Assembly (NCBI GenBank): GCA_045807325.1 | Contig: JBJMHP010000019.1 | Span: 1 to 37,799 of the forward strand | Direction: 5' to 3' | Source: CALGFH01 sp045807325 | Lineage (GTDB): Bacteria; Actinomycetota; CALGFH01 | Length of the DNA stretch: 37,799 bases | In this document: positions 16,245 through 25,421 of the stretch, piece by piece | How the letters are laid out: the number at the start of each line of letters is the position of its first letter | Numbering within the stretch: position 1 is the stretch's first letter | Notes under the pieces: generated by a model | Databases searched by the model: none | Seen by the model: the letters and a program-made list of their open reading frames with translations, nothing else | What the model was told of the DNA's origin: nothing | Position numbers and translations under genes: made by a program

Positions 16245-17663
16245 TCACGATCTCATCGTACGCAGGCCCTTGGGGTAGTGGTTCTTGAGCGTCCCCCCGG
16301 CCGCCCGCCCCCACCCAAGCGGCCAGCCCCTCCAGGTGACGACCGTCCACCCGTCCGGCCCGTCCCGGGCAAGGGCCTCCCCCCCGACCCAGGCCGCCGC
16401 CTCCCGGTCGTCCATCGCCCTGACCCGCCGGGCGTCGACCACCCCGGCGGCCATGGCCAGCGCATGCGCCGGCTCGAACCGCCCCGGCCGCACCCGCCCC
16501 AGCAGCAACCCTGGCCGAACCAGCCGCGCCCCGACCCCACCCACCTCCGGGTCGGGAACCAGGTAGGCCCGCTCCCCCACGACCGTGACCTCCCCCGGTT
16601 CCCCCTCCAGCGCATCGGCCATGAACTCCCGCCAGGCGTCGAGCACCGCCCGTTGACCCGCGCGGTCGCCACCACCCCGGGGGACCCTGGATACCCGCCG
16701 ACCCTCCCCTCCCGGTTGGGCCACGCTCCCCGCCATCGAGGCACCTGCCGAGCGACCCAGCTTGGCGATGAAGTGGCCCTCGCCACGGAGGTGGTGGGGC
16801 CACAGGCGGACCGTTCGGGCCAGCTCGGGTGAGCCGTCGGGGGACCAGTCGGGGCGGCCGCGGGTGAAGCCCTCGTGCCAGGGGATGTCGAGGAGCTCCC
16901 ATCCCGGGTGGGTGGCCAGGAACCCGGCGACCTGCTGTTCGTTCTCCTCCGGGGCGAAGGTGCAGGTGGAGTAGACGAGCACGCCGCCGGGGCGGACCAG
17001 GGTGGCGGCGTCGGCGAGCAGGGCCCGCTGGCGGTCGGCGCTGCCGCGGACGTGGCCAAGGCGCCACTGGGCGGCGGCCGCCGGGTTGCGGCGGAACAGG
17101 CCCTCGCCGGAGCAGGGGGCGTCCAGCAGCACCCGGTCGAACCGCTCGGGCAGCCGTTCGGCCAGCCGGGCCACGGTCTCGCCGGTGAGCATCGTCCGGG
17201 CCGATCCCCAGCGGTCGAGGTTGTCGGCCAGGGGCCGCGTCCGGCTCGGCTGGACCTCGTTGGCCACCACCAGCCCGTGGTCGCCGAGCCGGCCGGCGAT
17301 CTGGGTGGCCTTGCCGCCGGGGGCGGCGGCCAGGTCGAGCACCCGCTGGCCGGGCCGCACGTCAAGGGCCTCGGCCACGGCCATGGCCGACGGCTCCTGC
17401 ACGTAGCAGAGCCCGGCCGCGTGGGCCAGGGTGTCGCCGACCCGGGTCCCCTGGGGGAGGTAGAACCCCTCCGGGCACCACGGCACCGGGTCGGGTCCGG
17501 TGCCGAGCAGGGCCGGGAGGTAGGCGGGGTCGAGCTTGAGCGGGTTGGCCCTGACCGCCCGCTGGACCGGCCGCCGATAGCTGTCCAGGAACGCCGGCGC
17601 CTCGGGCCCGAGCAGCTCCCGCATGCGGGCCACGAACGCCTCGGGCAGGCCGGCCGCGGCCAC
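16245..17663 (-). CDS. RsmF/NOL1/NOP2/Sun-family RNA m5C methyltransferase
   Basis: The 472-residue enzyme transfers a methyl group from S-adenosylmethionine to cytosine C5 in RNA, probably 16S rRNA. The SAM-binding motif is VLDLAAAPGGKATQIA (about 110-125). The two catalytic cysteine motifs are LLDAPCSGEG (about 180) and YSTCTFAPEENE (about 232). The C-terminal extension ends in GWPLGWGRAAGGTLKNHYPKGLR, as in RsmF-type proteins. A Gly/Arg-rich linker at about 300-325 connects the two parts. The GTG at 17663 lies four bases after the ppc stop and has no obvious ribosome binding site, so translation may be coupled to ppc. Confidence 0.88.
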   Translation of the reverse strand: MAAAGLPEAFVARMRELLGPEAPAFLDSYRRPVQRAVRANPLKLDPAYLPALLGTGPDPVPWCPEGFYLPQGTRVGDTLAHAAGLCYVQEPSAMAVAEALDVRPGQRVLDLAAAPGGKATQIAGRLGDHGLVVANEVQPSRTRPLADNLDRWGSARTMLTGETVARLAERLPERFDRVLLDAPCSGEGLFRRNPAAAAQWRLGHVRGSADRQRALLADAATLVRPGGVLVYSTCTFAPEENEQQVAGFLATHPGWELLDIPWHEGFTRGRPDWSPDGSPELARTVRLWPHHLRGEGHFIAKLGRSAGASMAGSVAQPGGEGRRVSRVPRGGGDRAGQRAVLDAWREFMADALEGEPGEVTVVGERAYLVPDPEVGGVGARLVRPGLLLGRVRPGRFEPAHALAMAAGVVDARRVRAMDDREAAAWVGGEALARDGPDGWTVVTWRGWPLGWGRAAGGTLKNHYPKGLRTMRS

Positions 17664-17667
17664 CGGC

Positions 17668-20484
17668 TCAGCCGGTGTTCTGGAGGCCGGCGGCCACGCC
17701 GTTGACGGTGAGCAGGACCAGCCCGGCGGCCCTGGCCGCCTCGGTCCCCGACAGGCCGTCGCGCAGGTCGGTGAGGAACCGGACCTGGAGGAACGACAGC
17801 GCGTCAACGTAGGGGTTGCGCAGGTCGACGGCCTGGCGGAGCACCGGCCGGTGCCCCAGCAGCCGCCCGGCCCCGGTGGTCTCGGTGACCAGGACCCGGG
17901 TGCGGCGGAACTCCTCGCGGATGATGGCGACCAGGTCGGGCCGGCCCCCCAGCTCCAGGTAGGACTCGGCCACCAACGGGTCGGCCTTGGCCAGGCTCAT
18001 CTCGGCGTTCTCGATCAGGGAGCGGAAGAACGGCCAGTCGGCGTACATCTCCCGCAGCAGGTCGAGGCCATCTCGCTGGTGGGCGACCACCTCCAGCCCG
18101 GTGCCGAGCCCGAACCAGCCGGGCAGGTTGCAGCGGTTCTGGCTCCAGGCGAACACCCACGGGATGGCCCGCAGGCCGACCAACTCGCCCGTTCCTCCGA
18201 GGACCCCCTCCGGGGTTCCCCGGACCCCTCCGGCGGCGGCGCCTTCGCGCCGGGCCGGGCGCGACCCGATCTGGAGCAGGCCCAGCTCCTTGATCGGGGT
18301 GACGGTGGCGAAGAACTCGGCGAACCCCTCCCGCTCGACCAGCCCGCGCCAGGCGGCCTCGGCGGCGGCGGCCATCTCGGCGGCGGTGGGCAGGTAGCGG
18401 GCCTCGGCGACGGCCACGGCCGCCTGGGCGCCGGGGGTGGAGGCGCCGAGGACGGCGTTGGTGACCTGCTCCAGATGGCGGTGGCCGATGGCCAGGTTGC
18501 CGTAGCGGGCGTAGATGACCTCGCCCTGCTCGGTGACCTTGAAGCGGCCGGCCACCGACCCGGGGGCCTGGCCGCGGACCGCCCGCCCGGCCGGGCCGCC
18601 GCCGCGGCCCAGGGCGCCGCCGCGGCCGTGGAACAGGACCAGGTCGACGCGGCGCTCGGCCGCCCAGGCGGCCAGGTCGCCCTGGGCCCGGTACAGGGCC
18701 AGGTTGGCGGCCAGGAAGCCGGCGTCCTTGGCCGAGTCGGCGTAGCCGAGCATGACCTCCAGGCGCCGCCCGCGGCGCTCCAGCCATGCCCGGGTCGAGG
18801 CCAGGGCGAGGTAGTCGTCGAGGACCTCGCGGGCCCGCTCCAGGTCGGCCCTGGACTCGAACAGCGGCACCACGTCCAGCTCCAGCGAGCCGTCGGGGAC
18901 GGCCAGGCGGGCCAGGGCACGGACGGCGGCCAGGTCGGCGGCGCCACGGCTGAAGCTGACCACGTAGCGCCGGCAGGCCTCGGGGCCGTAGCGGGCCTGG
19001 AGCTCGGCCATGACCCGCAGGGTCTCCAGGACCTCGCCGGCGACCCCGTCCGCCGGCGGCCGAGGCCCCAGGTCCGCGCGCGCCGGATCCACCCCCGGGT
19101 CCTCCGGTCCCCACCCCTCGGTGGCCAGCCGGTCCAGGGCGGCGAGGTCGCCGGCGGCGCCGGGGGCGAGCTCGGCCAGGGCCTGGGCGTGGACGGCGGC
19201 GTGCTGGCGGACCTCCAGGGAGGCCAGGTGGAACCCGAACGTCTCGGCCTGCCAGGCCAGGTGCTGGAGCTCCCCGTAGGCCAGCCGGGGCGCCCCGGCC
19301 GCGGCCAGCGACGCCTGGACCAGGCGCACGTCGTCCAGGAACGCCCCGGCGTCCCGGTAGCCGCGGCCCGGCCCGTTCCCGGCCCCGACCAGGGCGGCCC
19401 GGGTGGCCCGCAGCCGCTCGGCCATCAGCAGCAGCTTCTGGAGGTACGGCTCGTCGGGCCAGCGGGTGGCGATGGCCGCGGCCGGGCCCGGGAAGGCGGC
19501 GCCGTCGCGCTCCAGGGAGGCGAGCAGCGCTCGCTGTGGCGGGGCGGTGGTGCCGGCGACGGGCAGGGCGTGGGCGACCCTCCTGGTGACCGCCTCCAGC
19601 CCCCGCAGGACATGGTCGGCCTGGATGGCGAGGGTCGCCCTGGTGGTCTCGGCGGTCACGCTGGGGTTGCCGTCGCGGTCGCCCCCGACCCAGCTCCCCC
19701 AGCGCAGGTACGGACGGAACGGCGGCGGTCCGGTCCCGCTTGCTCCGCCGGCCAGGGCCTGCTCGAGGGCCCGGTAGGTGGCCGGCACCAGCCGGAACAG
19801 GGTGGCGTCGAACACGGCCATGACCGAGCGGACCTCGTCCAGCGGGCTCGGCCGGTCGCGCCGCAGCTGGGCGGTGCGCCACAGGGCGGTGATCTCCTCC
19901 AGCAGCCGCCGGGTGGCGGTGGCCTCGTCGTCGCCGGGCAGCCGGGGGGCGTCCAGGCGCAGCAGCTCGACGGCGATGCGGCGCAGGGCGTCGACCACGA
20001 CCCGGCGTCTGGCCTCGGTCGGGTGGGCGGTGAGCACGGGCACCACCTCGAGCCGGTCCAGCAGGTCGGCCAGGCCGTCCTCGCCGGCCCCGTCCCTGAC
20101 CTCGGCGACGGCGGCCGCGAACGACTCCCGCACCTGGCCGCCGTGCTGGCGCCGCTCGCGCAGGGTCCGGACCCGGTGCTGCTCCTCGGCCAGGTTGACC
20201 AGCTGGAAGTAGACGGTGAAGGCCCGGGCGACCAGCTCGGCCCGGTCCAGGTCGAAGCCGGCCACCAGCTCGACCACCTGGGCCCTTGCCTGGCGGCGGC
20301 CGCCGTCGGCCGTGCGCAGGGCGATGGTGGCCCGGCGCAGCCGCTCCACGTCCTCGAGCAGCCCCGACCCCCCGGCCTCCTCGAGCACCTTTCCGAGCAG
20401 CCGCCCCAGCAGCCGCACGTCGCGCCGCAGCGCCGCCGGCATCTCCTCGGAAGACCGCCCGACCCGCACCCCGGTGGCTGTCAA
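17668..20484 (-). CDS. ppc: Phosphoenolpyruvate carboxylase
   Basis: The enzyme fixes bicarbonate onto PEP to give oxaloacetate, replenishing the TCA cycle. From a TTG start at 20484 it has 938 residues, close to the family norm. Visible active-site regions are VLTAHPTEARRR (catalytic His154), GYADSAKDAGFL with its Lys (about 580), FHGRGGALGRGGGP (about 615) and the C-terminal signature ending in QNTG. The TTG is preceded by GGGAGGGG about ten bases upstream, and its TTGA overlaps the stop of the upstream cyclase gene. Alternatives are a GTG at 20469 and an ATG at 20442. An insertion of about 20 Gly/Arg/Pro-rich residues follows GSRPARR near residue 745, before the conserved LRAIPWVFAWSQNR. 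Confidence 0.94.
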   Translation of the reverse strand: MTATGVRVGRSSEEMPAALRRDVRLLGRLLGKVLEEAGGSGLLEDVERLRRATIALRTADGGRRQARAQVVELVAGFDLDRAELVARAFTVYFQLVNLAEEQHRVRTLRERRQHGGQVRESFAAAVAEVRDGAGEDGLADLLDRLEVVPVLTAHPTEARRRVVVDALRRIAVELLRLDAPRLPGDDEATATRRLLEEITALWRTAQLRRDRPSPLDEVRSVMAVFDATLFRLVPATYRALEQALAGGASGTGPPPFRPYLRWGSWVGGDRDGNPSVTAETTRATLAIQADHVLRGLEAVTRRVAHALPVAGTTAPPQRALLASLERDGAAFPGPAAAIATRWPDEPYLQKLLLMAERLRATRAALVGAGNGPGRGYRDAGAFLDDVRLVQASLAAAGAPRLAYGELQHLAWQAETFGFHLASLEVRQHAAVHAQALAELAPGAAGDLAALDRLATEGWGPEDPGVDPARADLGPRPPADGVAGEVLETLRVMAELQARYGPEACRRYVVSFSRGAADLAAVRALARLAVPDGSLELDVVPLFESRADLERAREVLDDYLALASTRAWLERRGRRLEVMLGYADSAKDAGFLAANLALYRAQGDLAAWAAERRVDLVLFHGRGGALGRGGGPAGRAVRGQAPGSVAGRFKVTEQGEVIYARYGNLAIGHRHLEQVTNAVLGASTPGAQAAVAVAEARYLPTAAEMAAAAEAAWRGLVEREGFAEFFATVTPIKELGLLQIGSRPARREGAAAGGVRGTPEGVLGGTGELVGLRAIPWVFAWSQNRCNLPGWFGLGTGLEVVAHQRDGLDLLREMYADWPFFRSLIENAEMSLAKADPLVAESYLELGGRPDLVAIIREEFRRTRVLVTETTGAGRLLGHRPVLRQAVDLRNPYVDALSFLQVRFLTDLRDGLSGTEAARAAGLVLLTVNGVAAGLQNTG

Positions 20485-23400
20485 GGCGCCGTCGCCCCTC
20501 CCGGCTGGACCGTTGTGGCCTGGACGGCGGCGACCACGTGGCCCTTGCGCTCGGCCAGGGCCAGGGCCTGGCGGGCCAGCGGCGCCGCCTCCTCGTCCCG
20601 GCCGGCCAGCCGCAGCACCCCGGCCAGGTCGAGCAGGGCGCCGGCCTGCATCCCCAGCATGTCGCTGTCGGCGGCCAGCTCCACGGCCTCGGTGGCCACC
20701 CGCTCGGCCTCGGCCAGCCGGCCCCGCCGGGCCAGCACCAGGGCCAGGGGACCGCGCCGCTCGACCTGGGCGTAGAGGTCGTCGCGGACGGCCAGCTCGC
20801 CGCTGAGATTCGCCTGCTCCAGGGCCTCGTCGTCCTGACCCTGGGCGGTCAGGGCCCTGGCCAGGTTGGCGGTCAGCTCCGAGCGCAGCCCCCGCTCCCC
20901 GATCCGCTCCAGGATCCCCGCCCCCCAGCGAAGCCACCGGGCGGCCGCGGCCGGGTCCCCGGCCAGCAGCTCCACCTGGCCGAGGAACTGGCTGCACAGG
21001 GCGGCAAACCGGTTGGGACCGAGCTTGCCGGCGATCTGGACGGCGGCGGCGCCCAGCTCGCGGGCCCGGTCGAACTCGCCGGCCATGGCGTGCAGCCCGG
21101 CCAGGGTGTGCAGCGCCGACATCTCCACCCGGTAGCTGCCCTCGGCCCGGTCGCGGATCTCCTGGCAGCGGCGGATGCCCTCGGCGACCGGGGTCGGCCC
21201 CCAGTACGCAGCCTGCACCAGGGCGTACAGGTTGGCCGCCTCGGCCCGGGCGTCGTCGGCGGCCCGGGCGTGGGTGACCGCCCGCTGGAACTCGTCCTCG
21301 GCCCGGCCGATCTGGCAGCGCAGGTAGCTGTCCAGCCCCAGCAGCCGCCAGGCCCGCGACTGGCCCTGCTCGTCGCCCAGGCCCTCCAGCACCGACAGGG
21401 CCTCCTGGACGTCGGCCCGGTAGCGGTCGGGGCCGCGGTCGGGCGAGTCCAGCCGCAGCTCCAGCTTGCCCAGGGTGGCATGGGCGGCCAGCCCCTGGTC
21501 ACCGGTCCGCTCGGCGGCGGCCAGGGCCTCGTCCAGGACCCGCTGGGCCCGCTCGGTCTCGACGTTCAGGATCAGGACCTCGCCCAGGTCGGTGAGCAGC
21601 TCGAGCCGGGCCCGGTCGGTCGCCGGGAGCAGCGCGATGGCCCGTTCCAGCAGGTTGGCGGCGGCCGGCAGGTCGCCGCGGCCGGTGGCGGTGCGGCCGG
21701 CCGCGGCCAGCTGGCCGGCGGCCGCGGCCGCGACCTTCAGGCCGTGGGCGTCGGCCGGGCCGAGCACGGTCAGGAACCGGGAGGCGCGCTCCAGGTGCCA
21801 GCCCAGCACCTCGGAGACCTCGCCGCCGCGGTCCGTGAAGGCCTGGGCCAGCCAGTCGGCATAGCGCTCGTGCAGCTCGGCCCGGGCCTGCTTGGGCAGT
21901 GAGTCGTAGGCGGCGTCGTGGACCAGCTGGTGGCGGAACCTGAACCCGTCGCGGCCGCCGAAGGGCGCCTGGGCCGGCCGCAGCAGCTCCTTGCGGACCA
22001 GGGCGAGCAGGTGGGCGTCGGCCTCGGCCCTGGCCGGCTCCGGGGTGAGGGCGAGCACGGCCGCCCGGTCGAAGGCCTGGCCCATGACCGAGGCCCGGTC
22101 CAGCAGGGCCCGCTCCTCGCCGGCCAGCCGGTCCAGCCGGGCGGCCAGCAGCGCCTGGATGGTCGGCGGGGTCCTGGCCGAGGCCAGGTCGGCGGCCACC
22201 CAGCGGCCGCCGTGGCGACGCAGCCGGCCCTCCTCGATCAGCATGGCCAGCAGCTCCTCCAGGAACAGGGGGTTCCCTTCGGCGGTGCTGGTGATGCGGT
22301 CGGTGGCGTCCGCCGGCAGGGTCGCCTCGCCGGCCAGGTGCTCGAGCAGGGTGGCCGACTCCTCGTCGCCGAGCGGCTCCAGCAGCATGGTGCTGGCGTT
22401 CAGGCGCCCGCCCGACCAGCCCGGCCGCTGCTCAAGCAGCTCGGGCCGGGCCACGGCGACCAGCAGGATCGGCGCCTCCCGAGCAAGGGCGACGACCTGC
22501 TCGAGCAGGTCGAGCAGGGCCGGCTTGGCCCAGTGGAGGTCGTCGACCACCACCACCAGCGGGTGCCGTTCGGCCAGCACCTCCAGGAACCGCCGCACCG
22601 CCCAGACCGCGTCCTCGGAGGTGACCGGCGCCGGCGACAGCCCGATCAGCCGTCCCAGCCGGTCGGTCACCTCGGCCGCGTCCGGCACGCCCAGGACGTC
22701 CTCCAGCTTGGCCTCGGCCTGCTCGGGCGAGTCGGCGGTCTTGATCTCGGCCGCCCGGCGGACGATCTCGGCCACCGGCCAGAAGCTGCTCCCCTCGGCG
22801 CCGGCCGAGCACTGGCCGTACAGCACGGTGGCGGCGTCGTCGAGGGCGTCGACGGCCGCCGCGACCAGCCGCGACTTGCCCACCCCGGCCGGGCCGAGCA
22901 CGGTCAGCAGGTGGCAGGTCGAGGTCCTGACCGTCCGCTCGAACATCCAGTCGAACAGCTGCAGCTCGGCCAGCCGGCCCACCAGCGGGTTGTCCGAGCG
23001 CCGGGCGTGCCCGAGGCCCTCGGGGGACACGTCGACCAGCCGCCACGCCGGTTCCACCGGGGGCCCATCCTTGAGGGCCCCGGACCCCCCGCCGTCCAGC
23101 CCCTCCACCTCGGCGGCGACCAGCGCGTCGCGGGACAGGTGCCAGGTCCGGCGGTCGAGCAGGACCTCGCCGGGGCCGGCGGCCGCCTGGAGCCTGGTCG
23201 CCAGGTTGACGGCCTCGCCGATGACCAATGGGTCGCCGCCGGCCTCCTCGACCATGACCTCGCCGGTGGCGACCCCGATGCGGACCTCGATCGCCGGCCC
23301 GCCCTCGTCGTCCAGCTCGGCCACGGCATCCTGCATGGCCGCGGCCGCCCTGACCGCCCGCAGGGCGTCGTCCTCGCGCACCACCGGCACCCCGAAGATG

Positions 23401-23681
23401 GCCACCACGGCATCCCCGATGAACTTCTGCACCAGCCCGTGGTGGCGTTCCAGGACCGCCCTGGTCCGCTCGAAGTAGCGGGCCATGACCCGGCCCAGCG
23501 ACTCGGGGTCCAGCCGCTCCCCCAGCGCCGTCGAGCCGGAGACGTCGCACACCACCACCGTGACCACCTTGCGGGCGCCGCGGCGCGGCTCGGAGGCCAG
23601 CGAGGCCCCGCAGTTGAGGCAGAAACGGGCCCGCTCGGGGTTCTGCTCGCCGCAGCTCGCACAGGTCAGCATGCCCACCAT
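20481..23681 (-). CDS. Class III adenylate/guanylate cyclase-AAA ATPase-repeat regulator
   Basis: The product has 1066 residues. An N-terminal zinc ribbon (Cys 7, 10, 21 and 24) is followed by a cyclase domain (about 38-200) with both metal-binding aspartates (Asp46 in VVCDVSGST and Asp90 in KFIGDAVVAIFG) and the transition-state pair Asn159/Arg163 in GEAVNLATRLQ, so it looks active. A STAND-type ATPase domain follows, with Walker A GPAGVGKSR (about 270) and Walker B LVVVVDDLHWAKP (about 375). The C-terminal half is TPR-like helical repeats. Such proteins couple ligand or partner sensing to nucleotide binding, and here possibly to cAMP synthesis. The substrate (ATP or GTP) is not certain. ATG 23681 is chosen; GTG 23678 and ATG 23672 are alternatives. 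The gene ends in a TTGA overlap with ppc. Confidence 0.88.
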   Translation of the reverse strand: MVGMLTCASCGEQNPERARFCLNCGASLASEPRRGARKVVTVVVCDVSGSTALGERLDPESLGRVMARYFERTRAVLERHHGLVQKFIGDAVVAIFGVPVVREDDALRAVRAAAAMQDAVAELDDEGGPAIEVRIGVATGEVMVEEAGGDPLVIGEAVNLATRLQAAAGPGEVLLDRRTWHLSRDALVAAEVEGLDGGGSGALKDGPPVEPAWRLVDVSPEGLGHARRSDNPLVGRLAELQLFDWMFERTVRTSTCHLLTVLGPAGVGKSRLVAAAVDALDDAATVLYGQCSAGAEGSSFWPVAEIVRRAAEIKTADSPEQAEAKLEDVLGVPDAAEVTDRLGRLIGLSPAPVTSEDAVWAVRRFLEVLAERHPLVVVVDDLHWAKPALLDLLEQVVALAREAPILLVAVARPELLEQRPGWSGGRLNASTMLLEPLGDEESATLLEHLAGEATLPADATDRITSTAEGNPLFLEELLAMLIEEGRLRRHGGRWVAADLASARTPPTIQALLAARLDRLAGEERALLDRASVMGQAFDRAAVLALTPEPARAEADAHLLALVRKELLRPAQAPFGGRDGFRFRHQLVHDAAYDSLPKQARAELHERYADWLAQAFTDRGGEVSEVLGWHLERASRFLTVLGPADAHGLKVAAAAAGQLAAAGRTATGRGDLPAAANLLERAIALLPATDRARLELLTDLGEVLILNVETERAQRVLDEALAAAERTGDQGLAAHATLGKLELRLDSPDRGPDRYRADVQEALSVLEGLGDEQGQSRAWRLLGLDSYLRCQIGRAEDEFQRAVTHARAADDARAEAANLYALVQAAYWGPTPVAEGIRRCQEIRDRAEGSYRVEMSALHTLAGLHAMAGEFDRARELGAAAVQIAGKLGPNRFAALCSQFLGQVELLAGDPAAAARWLRWGAGILERIGERGLRSELTANLARALTAQGQDDEALEQANLSGELAVRDDLYAQVERRGPLALVLARRGRLAEAERVATEAVELAADSDMLGMQAGALLDLAGVLRLAGRDEEAAPLARQALALAERKGHVVAAVQATTVQPGGATAP

Positions 23682-23738
23682 GATGCATGGTCCGACGAGC
23701 CGGCGGGTCCAGGCGCCGCGTCCGGTCTGCCGGCCGGA

Positions 23739-23767
23739 GTGCCAGGCGCGGCGCGGCTCGTTAGGAT
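23739..23767 (+). promoter_or_regulatory. Candidate promoter of the glycosyltransferase gene
   Basis: GTGCCA (23739-23744, four of six matches to TTGACA) and TAGGAT (23762-23767) are 17 bases apart. The -10 ends seven bases before the ATG at 23775, so the mRNA would be leaderless or nearly so. This is a pattern match only. Confidence 0.4.
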
Positions 23768-23774
23768 CCTGGTC

Positions 23775-24722
23775 ATGGTGTCGAACCGGCCCTCGCCGTC
23801 CCCGACCGCCGTCGCGGTGATCCTGGTGACCTACCAGAGCGCCCGCGACCTGGCCATGTGCCTGGGGTCGCTGGAGCGGGCGGCCGGGCCGCACCCGCTG
23901 GAGGTGGTGGTGGTCGACAACGCCTCCACCGACGCCAGCGTCGAGATCGCCCGCAGCTACGGCGCCAAGGTGCTCGAGAACCACACCAACCAGGGCCTGT
24001 CGCGGGCCATCAACATCGGGGTGGCCGTCACCGGCGCCCCCTGGCTGCTGATCGCCAACCCCGACACCTGGCTGTCGCCCGGGTCGCTGCGGCGGCTGCT
24101 GGCCACCGGCGCCTCGGACCCGCGGATCGGCTGCGTCGGCCCCCACCTGGCCAACCCTGACGGCTCCGACTACGCGACCGGGCGCCGCTTCCCGTCGCTG
24201 CTCATGGGGGCCGTGCACGCCGCCATGGCCCCCCTGTGGCCCGACAACCCGGCCACCCGCTGGTACCACATGGCCGGGGTCGACCGGAGCCGGCCGCTGG
24301 ACGTCGACTGGGTGTCGGGGGCGTGCATGCTGATCCGGCGCCAGGCCTTCGACGAGGTCGGCGGGTTCGACCCCGGCTACTTCATGTACTTCGAGGAGAT
24401 GGACCTCTGCCTGCGGCTGCACCGGGCCGGCTGGCGGGTCGTGTTCGACCCCCTGGCCGAGGTCAAGCACGTGGTCGGCGGGTCGACCCGCAGCGCCCCC
24501 TACCGCAAGGTCGTCCACCACCACACCAGCGCCTTCCGCTTCTACTGCCGCCGCTACCGCCACGACCCCCGGCTGGTCCTGGCCCCCCTGGTGGCCGCGT
24601 TCCTGACCGCCCGGGGCGTGGCCTCCCTGGCCCGGGCGGTGGCCGCCCGGCGGCGGCTCGGGCGGAGCGAGCGGCCCCTGGCCGGGCCGCCCCCCGACGA
24701 GCTGGGTCGCCCCCAGACGTAG
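23775..24722 (+). CDS. Family 2 glycosyltransferase (rhamnosyltransferase-like)
   Basis: The 315-residue GT-A fold enzyme opens with AVILVTYQSARDLAMCLGSLE and continues with the nucleotide-sugar binding VVVVDNASTDASVEIA (about 45-60). NQGLSRAINIGV (about 75) and the metal-binding region ANPDTWL (about 97) follow. The acceptor-side motif VSGACMLIRRQAFDEVGGFDPGYFMYFEEMDLCLRL (about 185-220) is typical of WbbL-like rhamnosyltransferases. It probably adds a sugar to a cell-surface polymer or lipid carrier on the cytoplasmic face. A C-terminal hydrophobic stretch (LVLAPLVAAFLTARGVASLARAV) may tie it to the membrane. No other cell wall genes are adjacent. Confidence 0.88.
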   Translation: MVSNRPSPSPTAVAVILVTYQSARDLAMCLGSLERAAGPHPLEVVVVDNASTDASVEIARSYGAKVLENHTNQGLSRAINIGVAVTGAPWLLIANPDTWLSPGSLRRLLATGASDPRIGCVGPHLANPDGSDYATGRRFPSLLMGAVHAAMAPLWPDNPATRWYHMAGVDRSRPLDVDWVSGACMLIRRQAFDEVGGFDPGYFMYFEEMDLCLRLHRAGWRVVFDPLAEVKHVVGGSTRSAPYRKVVHHHTSAFRFYCRRYRHDPRLVLAPLVAAFLTARGVASLARAVAARRRLGRSERPLAGPPPDELGRPQT

Positions 24723-24723
24723 C

Positions 24724-24769
24724 CGCCGGCCGCCGCCTACGCCCCCGGCGGCAGCGCCGGCGGCCGGCG
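24724..24769 (+). terminator. GC-rich hairpin after the glycosyltransferase gene
   Basis: A perfect 12-base stem (24724-24735 with 24758-24769) begins right after the stop at 24722. There is no U-tract, which is common in high-GC actinobacteria. It could terminate the glycosyltransferase mRNA. Confidence 0.45.
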
Positions 24770-24839
24770 TGCCGCGGCCGGCGTAGCCGCAGAGCCGCCC
24801 CCCGCCCGACGCCGCCACGGCGCCCGCGCAGGACCATGG

Positions 24840-24865
24840 CCGTGTCAGTGAGCACCACGACACGG
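24840..24865 (+). promoter_or_regulatory. Inverted repeat overlapping the hemerythrin gene ribosome binding site
   Basis: CCGTGTC (24840-24846) and GACACGG (24859-24865) form a 7-base inverted repeat with a 12-base spacer, ending inside the CGGAGG ribosome binding site of the gene at 24876. It could be a protein operator or a translation-controlling hairpin. Confidence 0.35.
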
Positions 24866-24875
24866 AGGCACCCAG

Positions 24876-25421
24876 ATGACATCCCAGGCACACGCGACAA
24901 CCCTCGACCCGGGCCCGGTGCGGGAGGCCAGGGCGCTGCGGCCGGTCGACGTTGACGCGGCGGCCGACGCGGCCCGGATGCTGGTCGCCCTGCACGAGCG
25001 GGTCGAGCGCCAGTTCGAGGCCTACGAGGCGGCCGAGGGCAGCCACACCGTCCGCTCCCGGGCCGTGGCCGCCGTGGCCACGGCCCTGGCCACCCACGTG
25101 GCCGTCGAGGACGAGCTGCTCTACCCGGCGCTGGCCGCCCACACCGGCCGCCACGACGCCGAGATCGAGCGCCAGCTCCAGCAGGACCACCTGCTCGACC
25201 TGGTCATGGTCGAGCTCGGCGGCATGATCCCGTCCGACCGGGGCTACGACGGCAAGGTCCAGGTGCTGGTCCAGGTGTTCCGCCAGCACGCCCGCGACGC
25301 CGAGGAGCTGCTCCTGCCCGAGCTGCGGCGCCGGCTGAGCCCGGCCGAGCGGGAGGTGCTCGGCCGACGGGTCCTGGAGCGGGTCGGCCAGCTCGAGGGC
25401 CGGCCGCGGCCGGGCTGGTGA
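24876..25421 (+). CDS. Hemerythrin/HHE-domain protein
   Basis: The 181-residue protein is a four-helix HHE cation-binding domain. Histidines at the spacing of a di-iron site are His40 (LHERVERQF), His74 with Glu78 (THVAVEDELLYP), His105 (QQDHLLDLV) and His138 (FRQHARDAEELLLPEL). Such proteins bind O2, NO or iron, or act as sensors or stores. GGAGG precedes the ATG at 24876. The stop codon overlaps the start of the next gene, a copper-binding-type cupredoxin (GTGA), so the two are made together. No oxygenase or methane genes are nearby. The ligand is not known. Confidence 0.85.
   Translation: MTSQAHATTLDPGPVREARALRPVDVDAAADAARMLVALHERVERQFEAYEAAEGSHTVRSRAVAAVATALATHVAVEDELLYPALAAHTGRHDAEIERQLQQDHLLDLVMVELGGMIPSDRGYDGKVQVLVQVFRQHARDAEELLLPELRRRLSPAEREVLGRRVLERVGQLEGRPRPGW

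Noticed and set aside
17623..20775. A very long plus-strand open frame (about 1050 codons) antisense to ppc
   Set aside because: It is the mirror of a clear PEP carboxylase in very high-GC DNA, where stop codons are rare in other frames. The translation is low-complexity Gly/Gln/Val/Pro with no domain.
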